From contig NZ_FPKU01000003.1 in assembly GCF_900119845.1 (NCBI RefSeq), forward strand, positions 96,145 through 160,144: a stretch of DNA of 64,000 bases, read 5' to 3'. This document shows, in pieces, positions 56,881-64,000 of the stretch. Within the stretch, counting starts at the first letter, position 1. Each line of letters begins with the position of its first letter. Origin of the DNA: Devosia enhydra (GTDB taxonomy: Bacteria; Pseudomonadota; Alphaproteobacteria; Rhizobiales; Devosiaceae). Both the position numbers and the translations under genes were made by a program. Below the pieces are notes generated by a model, which was given only the letters and a program-made list of their open reading frames with translations, was not told the origin of the DNA and ran no database searches.

Positions 56881-57563
56881 AACGGCACGATGTGGAAGGG
56901 CTCATCCAGGCCGCGGGAAGCGGCACGAGGCTCGGGCTCGGGCCGAAAGCGTTCGTGACGCTGGGGGGCATCACCCTCCTCGAGCGCGCGGTGCGCTTTT
57001 TCGAAAGCCGGGTCGACCGCATCATCGTGGCGATCCCCGCTGCCGAGCACGAGCGTGCGCAAAAACTGATCGCGGGCGCGCATGTCGAGATCGTCGAGGG
57101 GGCCGCGAGCCGCAGCGAAACCACGCGGAGGCTGATCGCCGCAGCCCGCGCGCCATGGCTCGTGCTGCATGATGTGGTGCACCCCTTCGCCGAAATCGGG
57201 TTGATCGACACCCTCCTGGCCGCCGCGCGCCAGACAGGAGCCTCGGCACCCGGCCTCAGGAACAGCGAATTTCTCTATGCCGCTGATACCGGCCGGCTAC
57301 TGCATGCGCCGGGCGCAGTCCTGATCGGGCAAAAGCCGGTGGCTTTTTCGCGCGACGCTGTCCTCAGGGGCTACGCCGCGCTCCCTCCCGAGGGGCTGGC
57401 GACCGACCCCAGCCTCATGGATGTGCTCGATCGCGGCGGCGCGAAAACGACCTTCGTGCCGGGCAGCGCCGACAACATCAAGGTAACGACCCCCGCCGAT
57501 CTCAGACTCGCCGAAGCCCTCGCTGCGGCGTCGCTCGGCGCCAGCACGGGGCAGGCGCGGTAA
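56877..57563 (+). CDS. IspD-like cytidylyltransferase
   Basis: A 228-residue nucleotidyltransferase with GLIQAAGSGTRLGLGPKAFVTLGG at the N-terminus, DVVHPF in the middle and NIKVTTPADL near the C-terminus, all shared by IspD and the TarI/Bcs1 CTP:alditol-phosphate cytidylyltransferases. The initial methionine overlaps the preceding gene (ATGA), tying it to the glycan genes rather than isoprenoid synthesis; the essential ispD is normally elsewhere, often fused to ispF. It probably makes a CDP-activated alditol or similar donor. Confidence 0.8.
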   Translation: MKRHDVEGLIQAAGSGTRLGLGPKAFVTLGGITLLERAVRFFESRVDRIIVAIPAAEHERAQKLIAGAHVEIVEGAASRSETTRRLIAAARAPWLVLHDVVHPFAEIGLIDTLLAAARQTGASAPGLRNSEFLYAADTGRLLHAPGAVLIGQKPVAFSRDAVLRGYAALPPEGLATDPSLMDVLDRGGAKTTFVPGSADNIKVTTPADLRLAEALAAASLGASTGQAR

Positions 57564-57704
57564 CGCAAAGGCGCCCATCTGATCGGAAGCATCCAAGCCT
57601 GCCCCCCCAACCCCGGCAGCACGACGGCGGCGCAGAGGCTACTACTCAACAAAATGAGGCGAAAGCGCTCTGCGAAGCAGCCCGCCCCATCGCCTGCCGG
57701 CTAT

Positions 57705-58511
57705 CTAATGCGACATGAAGATCGGCAGCTTCGTCTCCTCGAAGACTTTTTGAGTGGCACCGCCCAGGACGAAATCGCGGATCCGGCTATGCCCGAACGC
57801 GCCCATGATCAACATGTCCGCTCCGTGCTGCAGCGCCCCGTCTTGCAGCTTGATCCCGACGACGTCCGAGCTCGAGGAAACATGTTCGGCGTAGGCTTCG
57901 AGGCCGTGGCGACCGAGATATGCTCTGAGATCCTCAACCGTCTCTTGGCCAATTGTCTTGTCGTCAAATGCGGTAACGATGGCGATGAAGCTGGCCTTTC
58001 GGATCCACGGCATCGCGTCGTGCACCGCCCGCGCCGAAGCCCGACTTCCATCCCAGGCGATAGCGATCCGATCAATTCGTGACGTTTCGCTCTCTGCGGG
58101 CACCAGAACCACCGGCCTGCCGGACTGGAAGACGAGAGTCTGACCGAGCTCCCGGGCTTGGCTGGTTTCAGCACTGATGACCGTGAGATCATGTGTGCGC
58201 GCAGCGACCGACACGGCCTGCAGGATTTGCGCCTGGCTCATATGTGCGGCTTTCACAGTTGCCTGCGGCTCGAGGTGCTGACGAAGTGCCTGAGCGGCTT
58301 CGTGCTGCCTGACCTCGAGTTCAGCAGCCATGGCAGCGACCCCGACGATTTTTGAGCCCCAGTGACCCTCAAGTCTGGGAAGCATGGCCTCTACAAGGAG
58401 CACTTGCGCGCCCTCGCCCAGCAGCCGGCCCATGCGAACAGCTGCCGATACGCTCTCCGGGGTGGGGCTATCGGGGTACATGAGCACCGGCACGAACACA
58501 TCTGCTTGCAT
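57705..58511 (-). CDS. Universal stress protein, tandem UspA
   Basis: A 268-residue protein of two Usp repeats. Only the second has the ATP-binding motif MGAFGHSRIRDFVLGGATQKVF (G-x2-G-x9-G-[ST]). The ATG at 58511 follows GGAGGT. Such proteins respond to starvation, oxidative stress or hypoxia. It lies alone, divergent from the SLC13-type gene. Confidence 0.9.
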   Translation of the reverse strand: MQADVFVPVLMYPDSPTPESVSAAVRMGRLLGEGAQVLLVEAMLPRLEGHWGSKIVGVAAMAAELEVRQHEAAQALRQHLEPQATVKAAHMSQAQILQAVSVAARTHDLTVISAETSQARELGQTLVFQSGRPVVLVPAESETSRIDRIAIAWDGSRASARAVHDAMPWIRKASFIAIVTAFDDKTIGQETVEDLRAYLGRHGLEAYAEHVSSSSDVVGIKLQDGALQHGADMLIMGAFGHSRIRDFVLGGATQKVFEETKLPIFMSH

Positions 58512-58775
58512 AATTGACCTCCGCGATTTCGGCAGACCATCGCACGTCCCGGCAGGCACGCCTCTGATCTGGATCAACAACGGCCTATGATCGCGCGACC
58601 GGGGCATCCAAACGCCCGACGCTTACGCCTTCCGCGCAAGGTGCCCTCCCCCCTATCCGATTGCTGCGCGAATGGTTGCACAGCCGGCGCGGTTACGAGC
58701 AAAAAGATACAGTGTTCCAACGCCGTGCCTTTCTGAGGCTCGCTACGTTGAGGGCTGGGCTGGGGAGCTATTGGT

Positions 58776-60542
58776 ATGACGACACCGCAAATTATCGCCT
58801 TCGCAATCATCTTCCTGATGATGGCCGCCTTCGTCTGGGGACGATGGCGCTATGACCTTGTCGCAGCTGGCGCCCTGCTCGCCGCCGTGGCCACGGGCAT
58901 CGTGGCGCCCGAAGACGCCTTTACGGGCCTCTCGGACGATATCGTCGTCATCGTGGGAAGCGCCCTGGTGGTCAGCGCCGGAGTGGCGCGCTCGGGGATC
59001 ATGGAAATCGCCGTGCGCCGATTTGCCCCCGGCATCAGCACCCCGCGTGCCCAGCTGATCCTGCTCGTCCTGGTTGTCACCGTCCTTTCTGCCTTCATCA
59101 AGAACATCGGCGCCCTGGCGATCATGATCCCGATCGCGTTTCAGATGGCGCGCACTTCAGGCGTCTCCCCGTCACTCTTTCTGATGCCGATGTCGTTCGG
59201 TTCGCTGCTTGGCGGATTGATGACGCAGATCGGCACGTCACCCAACATCATCGTGTCCCGGGTGCGCGAGGAGCTGACCGGCACGTCCTTTTCGATGTTC
59301 GACTTTACCCCGGTCGGCGCCGCGCTCGCCCTGGCCGGCCTTATCTTCCTCGCGCTCTGCTACAGGCTGCTGCCGGAGCGCGCTCGCCAGAGTTCATCGA
59401 TGGAAAAGGCCATCGAGATCAAGAACTACACCACCGAGGTCCATGTCCCCGCCGACTCCCCCAGCATCGGCCGCTCGATATCCGAGGTGCAGCGCCTGGG
59501 TGGAGGGCAGGCCATCGTCATCGGGCTGATGGGTGAAAACGGCAAGCGCCGCGTCCCGCTGCCCGATGCGCTGGTGCGCAGCGGCGATCTGCTGATGCTC
59601 GAGGGCGAGCCCGAGGCACTCGACACCATCGTGGCACAGGGCAAGCTCGCCTTTTCCGAGCGCCGCTCGGCGGCCAACGCCTCGGAAAAGACCGGCGTCG
59701 TCGAGGCCATCGTGGGTGAGCACTCGCGTCTCATCGGCCATAGCGCCCGCGAGCTTAGCCTCTTCGACGCGACCGGCCTCAACCTCTTGGCGGTCAGCCG
59801 GCGCGACAAGCGCTTCACCGAGCGGCTGTCCGAGATCCGCTACCAGAATGGCGATGTCATCGTGTTGCAGGGCAATCTCGACGAATTGCCTGACCTCTTG
59901 CGCGATTGGGATTGCCTGCCGCTCGTTGAGCGCAACCTCAAGCTTGGCAGCGTCCGCAACGGGCTCGTGCCGGTCATCATCCTCGCTTTGGCCATGGGGA
60001 GCACAGCGCTGGGGCTGGCGCCCGTGGCCTTCGCCTTTTTCGCCGCGGCCGTGCTGATGGTGCTGACGCGCACCGTGCCCCTGCGCGAAGTCTATTCGCA
60101 CCTCGACGCGCCGATCCTGATCATGCTGGCTGCGCTCATTCCGGTCAGCGAGTCGCTGCGCACGACCGGGGCAACCGAGCTGATTGCCGAATGGCTGTCG
60201 CAGACCGCAAGTGTGCTCCCCGCCTACGGAGCGCTCGCAATGATCATGGTTGCGGCCATGGCCGTCACCCCCTTCCTCAACAATGCGGCCACGGTGCTGG
60301 TGATGGCGCCCATCGCGGCAACATTCGCCACCGGCCTCGGATACCAGCCCGAAGCCTTCCTGATGGCGGTCGCGATCGGCGCGGGCTCGGATTTCCTCAC
60401 CCCCATCGGACACCAGTGCAACACGCTGGTCATGGGCCCCGGCGGCTATCGCTTCGGCGACTACTGGCGCCTCGGCCTGCCTTTGTCGGTTCTGGTGGTG
60501 CTCATCGCCGTGCCGATGCTGATGCTCATCTGGCCAATGTGA
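58776..60542 (+). CDS. SLC13-type permease with RCK_C domains
   Basis: A 588-residue membrane protein: about five helices, two cytoplasmic RCK_C (TrkA-C) domains near residues 205-375 (YTTEVHVPADSPSIG, GVVEAIVGEHSRLIGHSARELSL), then about six helices. GTSPNIIVSR and ITPIGHQCNTLVMGPGG are the two paired anion/Na+ binding loops of the DASS/ArsB/SLC13 superfamily. Probably sulfate, carboxylate or similar anion uptake gated by a ligand. The gene stands alone. The start is taken at the first ATG of the frame. Confidence 0.88.
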   Translation: MTTPQIIAFAIIFLMMAAFVWGRWRYDLVAAGALLAAVATGIVAPEDAFTGLSDDIVVIVGSALVVSAGVARSGIMEIAVRRFAPGISTPRAQLILLVLVVTVLSAFIKNIGALAIMIPIAFQMARTSGVSPSLFLMPMSFGSLLGGLMTQIGTSPNIIVSRVREELTGTSFSMFDFTPVGAALALAGLIFLALCYRLLPERARQSSSMEKAIEIKNYTTEVHVPADSPSIGRSISEVQRLGGGQAIVIGLMGENGKRRVPLPDALVRSGDLLMLEGEPEALDTIVAQGKLAFSERRSAANASEKTGVVEAIVGEHSRLIGHSARELSLFDATGLNLLAVSRRDKRFTERLSEIRYQNGDVIVLQGNLDELPDLLRDWDCLPLVERNLKLGSVRNGLVPVIILALAMGSTALGLAPVAFAFFAAAVLMVLTRTVPLREVYSHLDAPILIMLAALIPVSESLRTTGATELIAEWLSQTASVLPAYGALAMIMVAAMAVTPFLNNAATVLVMAPIAATFATGLGYQPEAFLMAVAIGAGSDFLTPIGHQCNTLVMGPGGYRFGDYWRLGLPLSVLVVLIAVPMLMLIWPM

Positions 60543-60987
60543 CCCGAGCCTTCGGCGACGGCAGTCGTGTCGATGCACCAGGTGGCCGCAAGGCGACGTC
60601 TGCGCGGTAAACCGCACTGTTGTGGTCATCGGCCGCGATCCACGCGGGCAGCGACGCATTTCCGCACGCCGGACGCGGTGAGAGATCGCCCTCCGATGAA
60701 CTTCCAAAGCATCCTCTTCTGACCGCGGCAGCCCGCCAGCCAAGGCGAACAAACTTTACGAAATTCGTATACTTAAATCCGCCATCTGTTCCATTTCGTA
60801 GAAATATCTCGACGAAAGATGGCGATGCGCTATGCTGGTCGGCAAGGCCAATTCGGAGCACACGGTTTCCACATTCGGCGCACCATGGGCGCGCGCCGAC
60901 ACCACCCGAGGCCCGGGAGAGCGAGCCGCCGCCATCCTGGACGTGCAGATCCCGGCAGGGTTGCGGCCCCGTGCCATGGAGACCAAG
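60543..60987. other. 445-base region with two palindromes upstream of the binding-protein gene
   Basis: No gene supported. It holds two operator-like palindromes listed below and GC-poor sequence between 60750 and 60820 that would fit a promoter. Open frames starting at 60832 are upstream extensions of the binding-protein gene. Confidence 0.5.
60757..60805. promoter_or_regulatory. Two palindromic sites before the peptide-binding protein gene
   Basis: TACGAAATTCGTA (60757-60769) is a perfect 13-base palindrome and ATTTCGTAGAAAT (60793-60805) a second one sharing TTCGTA, 36 bases apart centre to centre, i.e. between three and four helical turns. Repressor binding and looping or cooperative contact are plausible. 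Confidence 0.5.
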
Positions 60988-62583
60988 ATGAAGCAGCCTG
61001 AAGTGAACAAACTCCGCCGGATGGTGACGTTCGGAGCCGCGATGGCCCTCCTTGCCGGCACCGCGATCGGTCTTGCATCGCCCGCCATGGCCCAGATGGA
61101 AAAGCGCCTCTCCATCCCAGAGGAGCTGAGCCTCACCCCCACACCGGGTGGTCGCCTGAACATGCTGATCCGGCTCGACGTGCAGACCATCGATCCGCAC
61201 AAGACCTCCGACACATCGGGCTTCGTCATCGTCGAGCAGATCTACGAATCCCTGCTCGAAACCACGATGGACGGCCTGCAGCCGGCACTTGCCGAAAGCT
61301 GGGAAATCTCGGAAGACGGTAAGACCTATACCTTCAAGCTCAGGCAGAACGCCAAATTCCACTCGGGCAATCCGGTGACTTCGGCTGACGTCAAATATTC
61401 CATCGAGCGCATCCAGGATCCTGCGACGGCTTCGCCACGCGCCCGTTCCTACTCCAACATTACCAGCATCGAGACGCCCGACGATTACACCGTCGTCTTC
61501 AATCTCAATGCGCCCAACGCACCGTTCCTGACATTGATGAGCACCTATGGCGCCTCGATCGTGGATCGTACGGTCATTGAGGGCACCGGGCTCAACGAGA
61601 CCACCGATGCCGGCTCGGGCGCCTTCAAGCTGCGCGAGCATGTGGTGGGCCAGCGGGTGGTGCTCGACAAGCACACCGAATACTGGCGCGAAGGCCAGCC
61701 CTATCTCGATGGCATCGACATCACCTGGAACCCGGACGACAACGCCCGCGCTGCAGCCATCCGCTCGGGCACCATCGACTTCCTGTGGTTTGCCGCGCCC
61801 GAATTCATCGATGCGCTCAAAACCGACCCGGCCGTCAAGTGGTTCGGTGGCTCGGGTGCAACATCCCTGCACTTCCGCATGAACACGTCCAAGGAGCCGT
61901 GGAGCGACGTTCGCGTGCGCCAGGCGGTTTTCCATGCGCTCGACCGGCAGGAAATTCTCGATATCGCCAATTCGGGCCACGGCACCGTGCTCAATGCCGG
62001 CTACCTGCCGACCTATCGCTGGGGCTCGGTCCAGGAGCCGATCTATGGCGCTCCCGATATCGAGAAGGCCAAGGCGCTGCTCGCGGAAGCCGGCTATCCC
62101 GATGGTTTCGAGACCGAGTTGCTGGTGATTTCGACCTCCGCCTTCCAGGTGCGTTCGGCTGAGGTCGAGCAGTACCAGCTGGCCAATATCGGCATCACTG
62201 TGAACCTGCGCCTGGCCGAGTCGACCGTCGCCAATGCCGCGCTCCGGGCCAACGACTTCGACATCTATCAGAGCGGCTTCTCGATGACGCTCGATCCGGA
62301 TGAGCGCTTCTCCTCGGCCTTTGCCACCGGCGGCGGGCTCAATTACGGCAACTGGAGCGATCCGGAGTATGATGCCCTGATCGAAAAAGCCCGTACCGAG
62401 CTCGATCGCGATGCGCGCGAAAAGCTCTACCAGGAAGCCGAAACCATCCTCGCGACACGCGGCCCTGTCGCGATGACCTGGGTGGGCGCGTCTTACGACA
62501 TCCTGGCCAACAAGGTGATGGGCTATAATGGCGATGCCGGCCTGAGCTTCCGCCACTACCGCAACCTCTGGATCCAGCAGTAA
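60988..62583 (+). CDS. Orphan family 5 ABC binding protein (OppA/DppA-like)
   Basis: A 531-residue exported protein. Signal segment about residues 10-35 (MVTFGAAMALLAGTAIGLASPAMA). Family 5 signature is QPALAESWEISEDGKTYTFKLRQNAKFHSG. Unlike the binding protein at 18071, no permease or ATPase gene follows, at least within the window. ATG 60988 has GGAG ten bases upstream; ATG 60976 is possible. Ligand unknown. Confidence 0.9.
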   Translation: MKQPEVNKLRRMVTFGAAMALLAGTAIGLASPAMAQMEKRLSIPEELSLTPTPGGRLNMLIRLDVQTIDPHKTSDTSGFVIVEQIYESLLETTMDGLQPALAESWEISEDGKTYTFKLRQNAKFHSGNPVTSADVKYSIERIQDPATASPRARSYSNITSIETPDDYTVVFNLNAPNAPFLTLMSTYGASIVDRTVIEGTGLNETTDAGSGAFKLREHVVGQRVVLDKHTEYWREGQPYLDGIDITWNPDDNARAAAIRSGTIDFLWFAAPEFIDALKTDPAVKWFGGSGATSLHFRMNTSKEPWSDVRVRQAVFHALDRQEILDIANSGHGTVLNAGYLPTYRWGSVQEPIYGAPDIEKAKALLAEAGYPDGFETELLVISTSAFQVRSAEVEQYQLANIGITVNLRLAESTVANAALRANDFDIYQSGFSMTLDPDERFSSAFATGGGLNYGNWSDPEYDALIEKARTELDRDAREKLYQEAETILATRGPVAMTWVGASYDILANKVMGYNGDAGLSFRHYRNLWIQQ

Positions 62584-62594
62584 GGATCCCTGCG

Positions 62595-62618
62595 CCCGGC
62601 CGGTCAGTGCCGGCCGGG
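62595..62618 (+). terminator. Hairpin after the binding-protein gene
   Basis: Perfect stem CCCGGCCGG / CCGGCCGGG with loop TCAGTG directly after the stop. The following T-run is weak (TACCCGGTTTG), so termination may be incomplete. Confidence 0.5.
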
Positions 62619-62804
62619 TACCCGGTTTGGGGCGCAGTTCCCCGTCACCGCTCGCCCCACAAGGCTCAATATGGCAGGGCAAGCAACGCGAACGTTGTCG
62701 TGCCCTCCTCCCCTATGCCGACGCCTGCGCCGTCTCAAAGACACGCTGAACGCACCAGGGGCGCTTCACACTCCGTACCGATAGACATCAGGCGATGGCC
62801 CAAA

Positions 62805-62832
62805 CAAAAAAGGCCGCCTCAAGGGCGACCTT
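62805..62832 (-). terminator. Rho-independent terminator of the cold-shock gene
   Basis: On the minus strand AAGGTCGCC / GGCGGCCTT (one G-U) around CTTGA, followed by TTTTTT, 26 bases after the cspA-type stop. Confidence 0.8.
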
Positions 62833-62857
62833 CGTGTTCGACACTGAAGCGCGATTA

Positions 62858-63073
62858 TTACTTCTGCAGCATCAGGTTGACCGCGGACTCACGGCCATCA
62901 CGACCGGTTTCAACTTCATACGAGAGCTTGTCATTCTCATAAAGACCGTCAACGCCCGAATTCTGCACTGCAGAAATGTGGACGAAATGGTCCTTGCCGC
63001 CGTTATCCGGCGAGATGAAGCCAAAGCCCTTGGTCGTGTTGAAGAACTTGACGGTGCCATTGATGGTGGACAT
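62858..63073 (-). CDS. Cold-shock protein, CspA family
   Basis: A 71-residue OB-fold RNA-binding protein with RNP1 KGFGFISPD and RNP2 HFVHISAV. ATG 63073 follows AAGGA; the upstream frame is not coding. A long leader (about 150 bases from the predicted start of transcription) is present, as is usual for cspA-type genes whose mRNA structure responds to cold. Confidence 0.95.
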   Translation of the reverse strand: MSTINGTVKFFNTTKGFGFISPDNGGKDHFVHISAVQNSGVDGLYENDKLSYEVETGRDGRESAVNLMLQK

Positions 63074-63426
63074 TGTTTTTTCCTTAAAGCTCGGAGCCGA
63101 AGCAAAGCGAGCGTTTCTCTCCCGCATCATGCAAGGAGAGGCTAAAACGTTCGCAAAGTGGATCAGTGAGCCAAGGGCCGGTAAAACCGGGCAGCAGGCA
63201 GCCGACGTAAGCTGAAAACGTATGCTCCCCTAGTATAGGATCATGGTGCGGGACGCAAGTGCCGATCATTTCGATGCTCCGACGGCCGAAAGTGTAACGC
63301 GACAGAACGAGTGGCATCTCTGGGATTAGGTGGGATCACCCGGGATGTGGCGAGAAACCCCGGGCATTCCGTGGGTTTCGGCGGGCCAGCTGCCTGACTG
63401 ACCGCGACACTTCAGTTGGCGGGCGC
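63074..63426 (-). other. Leader of the cold-shock gene and intergenic region
   Basis: The first 150 bases upstream of the cspA-type start appear to be untranslated leader. The rest, up to the secreted-protein gene, shows nothing further. No gene is supported in this stretch. Confidence 0.5.
63232..63259 (-). promoter_or_regulatory. Likely promoter of the cold-shock gene
   Basis: On the minus strand CTTGCG (63254-63259) and TATACT (63232-63237) with a 16-base spacer, about 160 bases before the start codon. The CTTG-type -35 fits alphaproteobacterial sigma-70. Confidence 0.5.
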
Positions 63427-63882
63427 TTAGCCCGGGCCGGACCTGCTCATGAGGTGCTCGAGCAGCATCGCTTCGATCGAGCCTGGCCTAGCGAGGATCA
63501 GCGATGATGCGTCCACGGGGGCCGCGAGACCGGTCTCCGTGGGGAGCGCGCAGAGGACCTCGGATCGGATAGGCACGCCGAACGCATTGAGCGCCTCGTA
63601 CCTCACGCGTGCGATGAACGCCACAGGCCGAAGAATGCCGGCCGCATAGGCGGCATCGACCGCAGCCACCGAAAGCCGATTGTGCAAATCGAGCGAAAGC
63701 CAATCATCCGCGGTTAGCGGCACCGCTCGCTCGTCGAATGCGACCAGCCTGAATGTCGACGGTGCGGTCAGTTGCTCTATGATTGCGGCTTCACATTCTG
63801 CAGCAAGCTCGGACGCGTTGCTGGCAGTTGTCGCCACAACGATCATCGCCATTCCCAGCAGACTTCGCAGAACCAAGGCCAC
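63427..63882 (-). CDS. Small secreted protein of unknown function
   Basis: A 151-residue protein with a signal peptide (LRSLLGMAMIVVATTASNA) and a mature part starting SELAAECEAAIIEQLTAPSTFRLV. Two cysteines (in AAECEAA and EVLCALP) could pair. It resembles small periplasmic domains found in Hyphomicrobiales but I cannot name it. The start is taken as GTG 63882; ATG 63852 is an alternative with a shorter signal. Confidence 0.55.
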   Translation of the reverse strand: MALVLRSLLGMAMIVVATTASNASELAAECEAAIIEQLTAPSTFRLVAFDERAVPLTADDWLSLDLHNRLSVAAVDAAYAAGILRPVAFIARVRYEALNAFGVPIRSEVLCALPTETGLAAPVDASSLILARPGSIEAMLLEHLMSRSGPG

Positions 63883-63909
63883 CCCCTCACAAATTAAGTG
63901 TGCCGGCAA

Positions 63910-64000
63910 TCATATCGTGCGACCCACCCAGAATACTCTGCCGGCGATCATCAGCTTGTCAAAGTCGGGCTGCCGGACTTTCTGGACTGGGTAGATCGGA
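63910..64000 (-). CDS. C-terminal end of a gene, possibly an S24-type regulator
   Basis: The last 29 residues of a minus-strand protein are visible, ending FDKLMIAGRVFWVGRTI before the TGA at 63910-63912. The strand GRVFWVGR is like the final beta strand of LexA/CI-type S24 peptidase regulators. The rest lies outside the window. Confidence 0.45.
   Translation of the reverse strand, partial: PIYPVQKVRQPDFDKLMIAGRVFWVGRTI

Overview
This window looks like the chromosome of a high-GC alphaproteobacterium, probably Hyphomicrobiales and possibly Devosiaceae-like. That is an inference from a Ros/MucR regulator, a seven-gene mnhABCDEFG antiporter operon, an EPS-associated MarR regulator and a rhizobial-type intergenic palindromic repeat. 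I saw no rRNA, tRNA, CRISPR array or transposase. Many genes overlap by ATGA, so operon structure is easy to read.

Layout. 1-1459: start of an unidentified minus-strand gene behind a perfect operator-like inverted repeat, a class D beta-lactamase-like protein and a MucR regulator. 1587-7354: Na+/H+ antiporter operon mnhA-G, minus strand. 7654-15872: housekeeping and stress genes (oligopeptidase B, Fe superoxide dismutase, stand-alone receiver domains, a degenerate LOG-like protein, a HerA-like ATPase, and a secreted SH3 protein with a long Gly-Pro-Arg-Asp minisatellite). 16423-25311: an amine or amino-acid uptake and oxidation regulon (RidA-like protein, two paralogous FAD oxidoreductases, a complete Opp/Dpp transporter, an IclR regulator); both promoter regions carry a similar palindrome. 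25319-33901: a carbohydrate-type catabolic region (racemase, TIM-barrel isomerase, ABC sugar transporter, GntR regulator, GMC oxidoreductase, Gfo/Idh/MocA dehydrogenase).

33902-39313: an accessory stretch of small, poorly conserved genes with degenerate remnants, including an RNA-ligase-family protein, a DUF6894-like protein, a secreted Cys-containing protein and a frameshifted acyltransferase-3 remnant. 39341-48593: exopolysaccharide locus (MarR_EPS regulator, PglK-type ABC flippase, methyltransferase, four glycosyltransferases, asparagine-synthase-like amidotransferase). Its centre (about 41440-44180) is much more AT-rich and was probably imported.

48676-54440: a tripartite tricarboxylate transporter (TctA, TctB, TctC) cotranscribed with a 576-residue protein that resembles GH67 alpha-glucuronidases, with a divergent LysR regulator. 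This is the best candidate for an undescribed system: import of a carboxylated oligosaccharide coupled to cytoplasmic cleavage. 54609-57563: a tight three-gene operon of a GT2 glycosyltransferase, a soluble alkaline-phosphatase/sulfatase-fold enzyme and an IspD-like cytidylyltransferase, suggestive of CDP-activated phospho-glycan decoration. 57705-64000: universal stress protein, SLC13-type permease with RCK_C domains, an orphan peptide-binding protein behind two palindromes, a cold-shock protein with a long leader, a small secreted protein and the C-terminal end of another gene.
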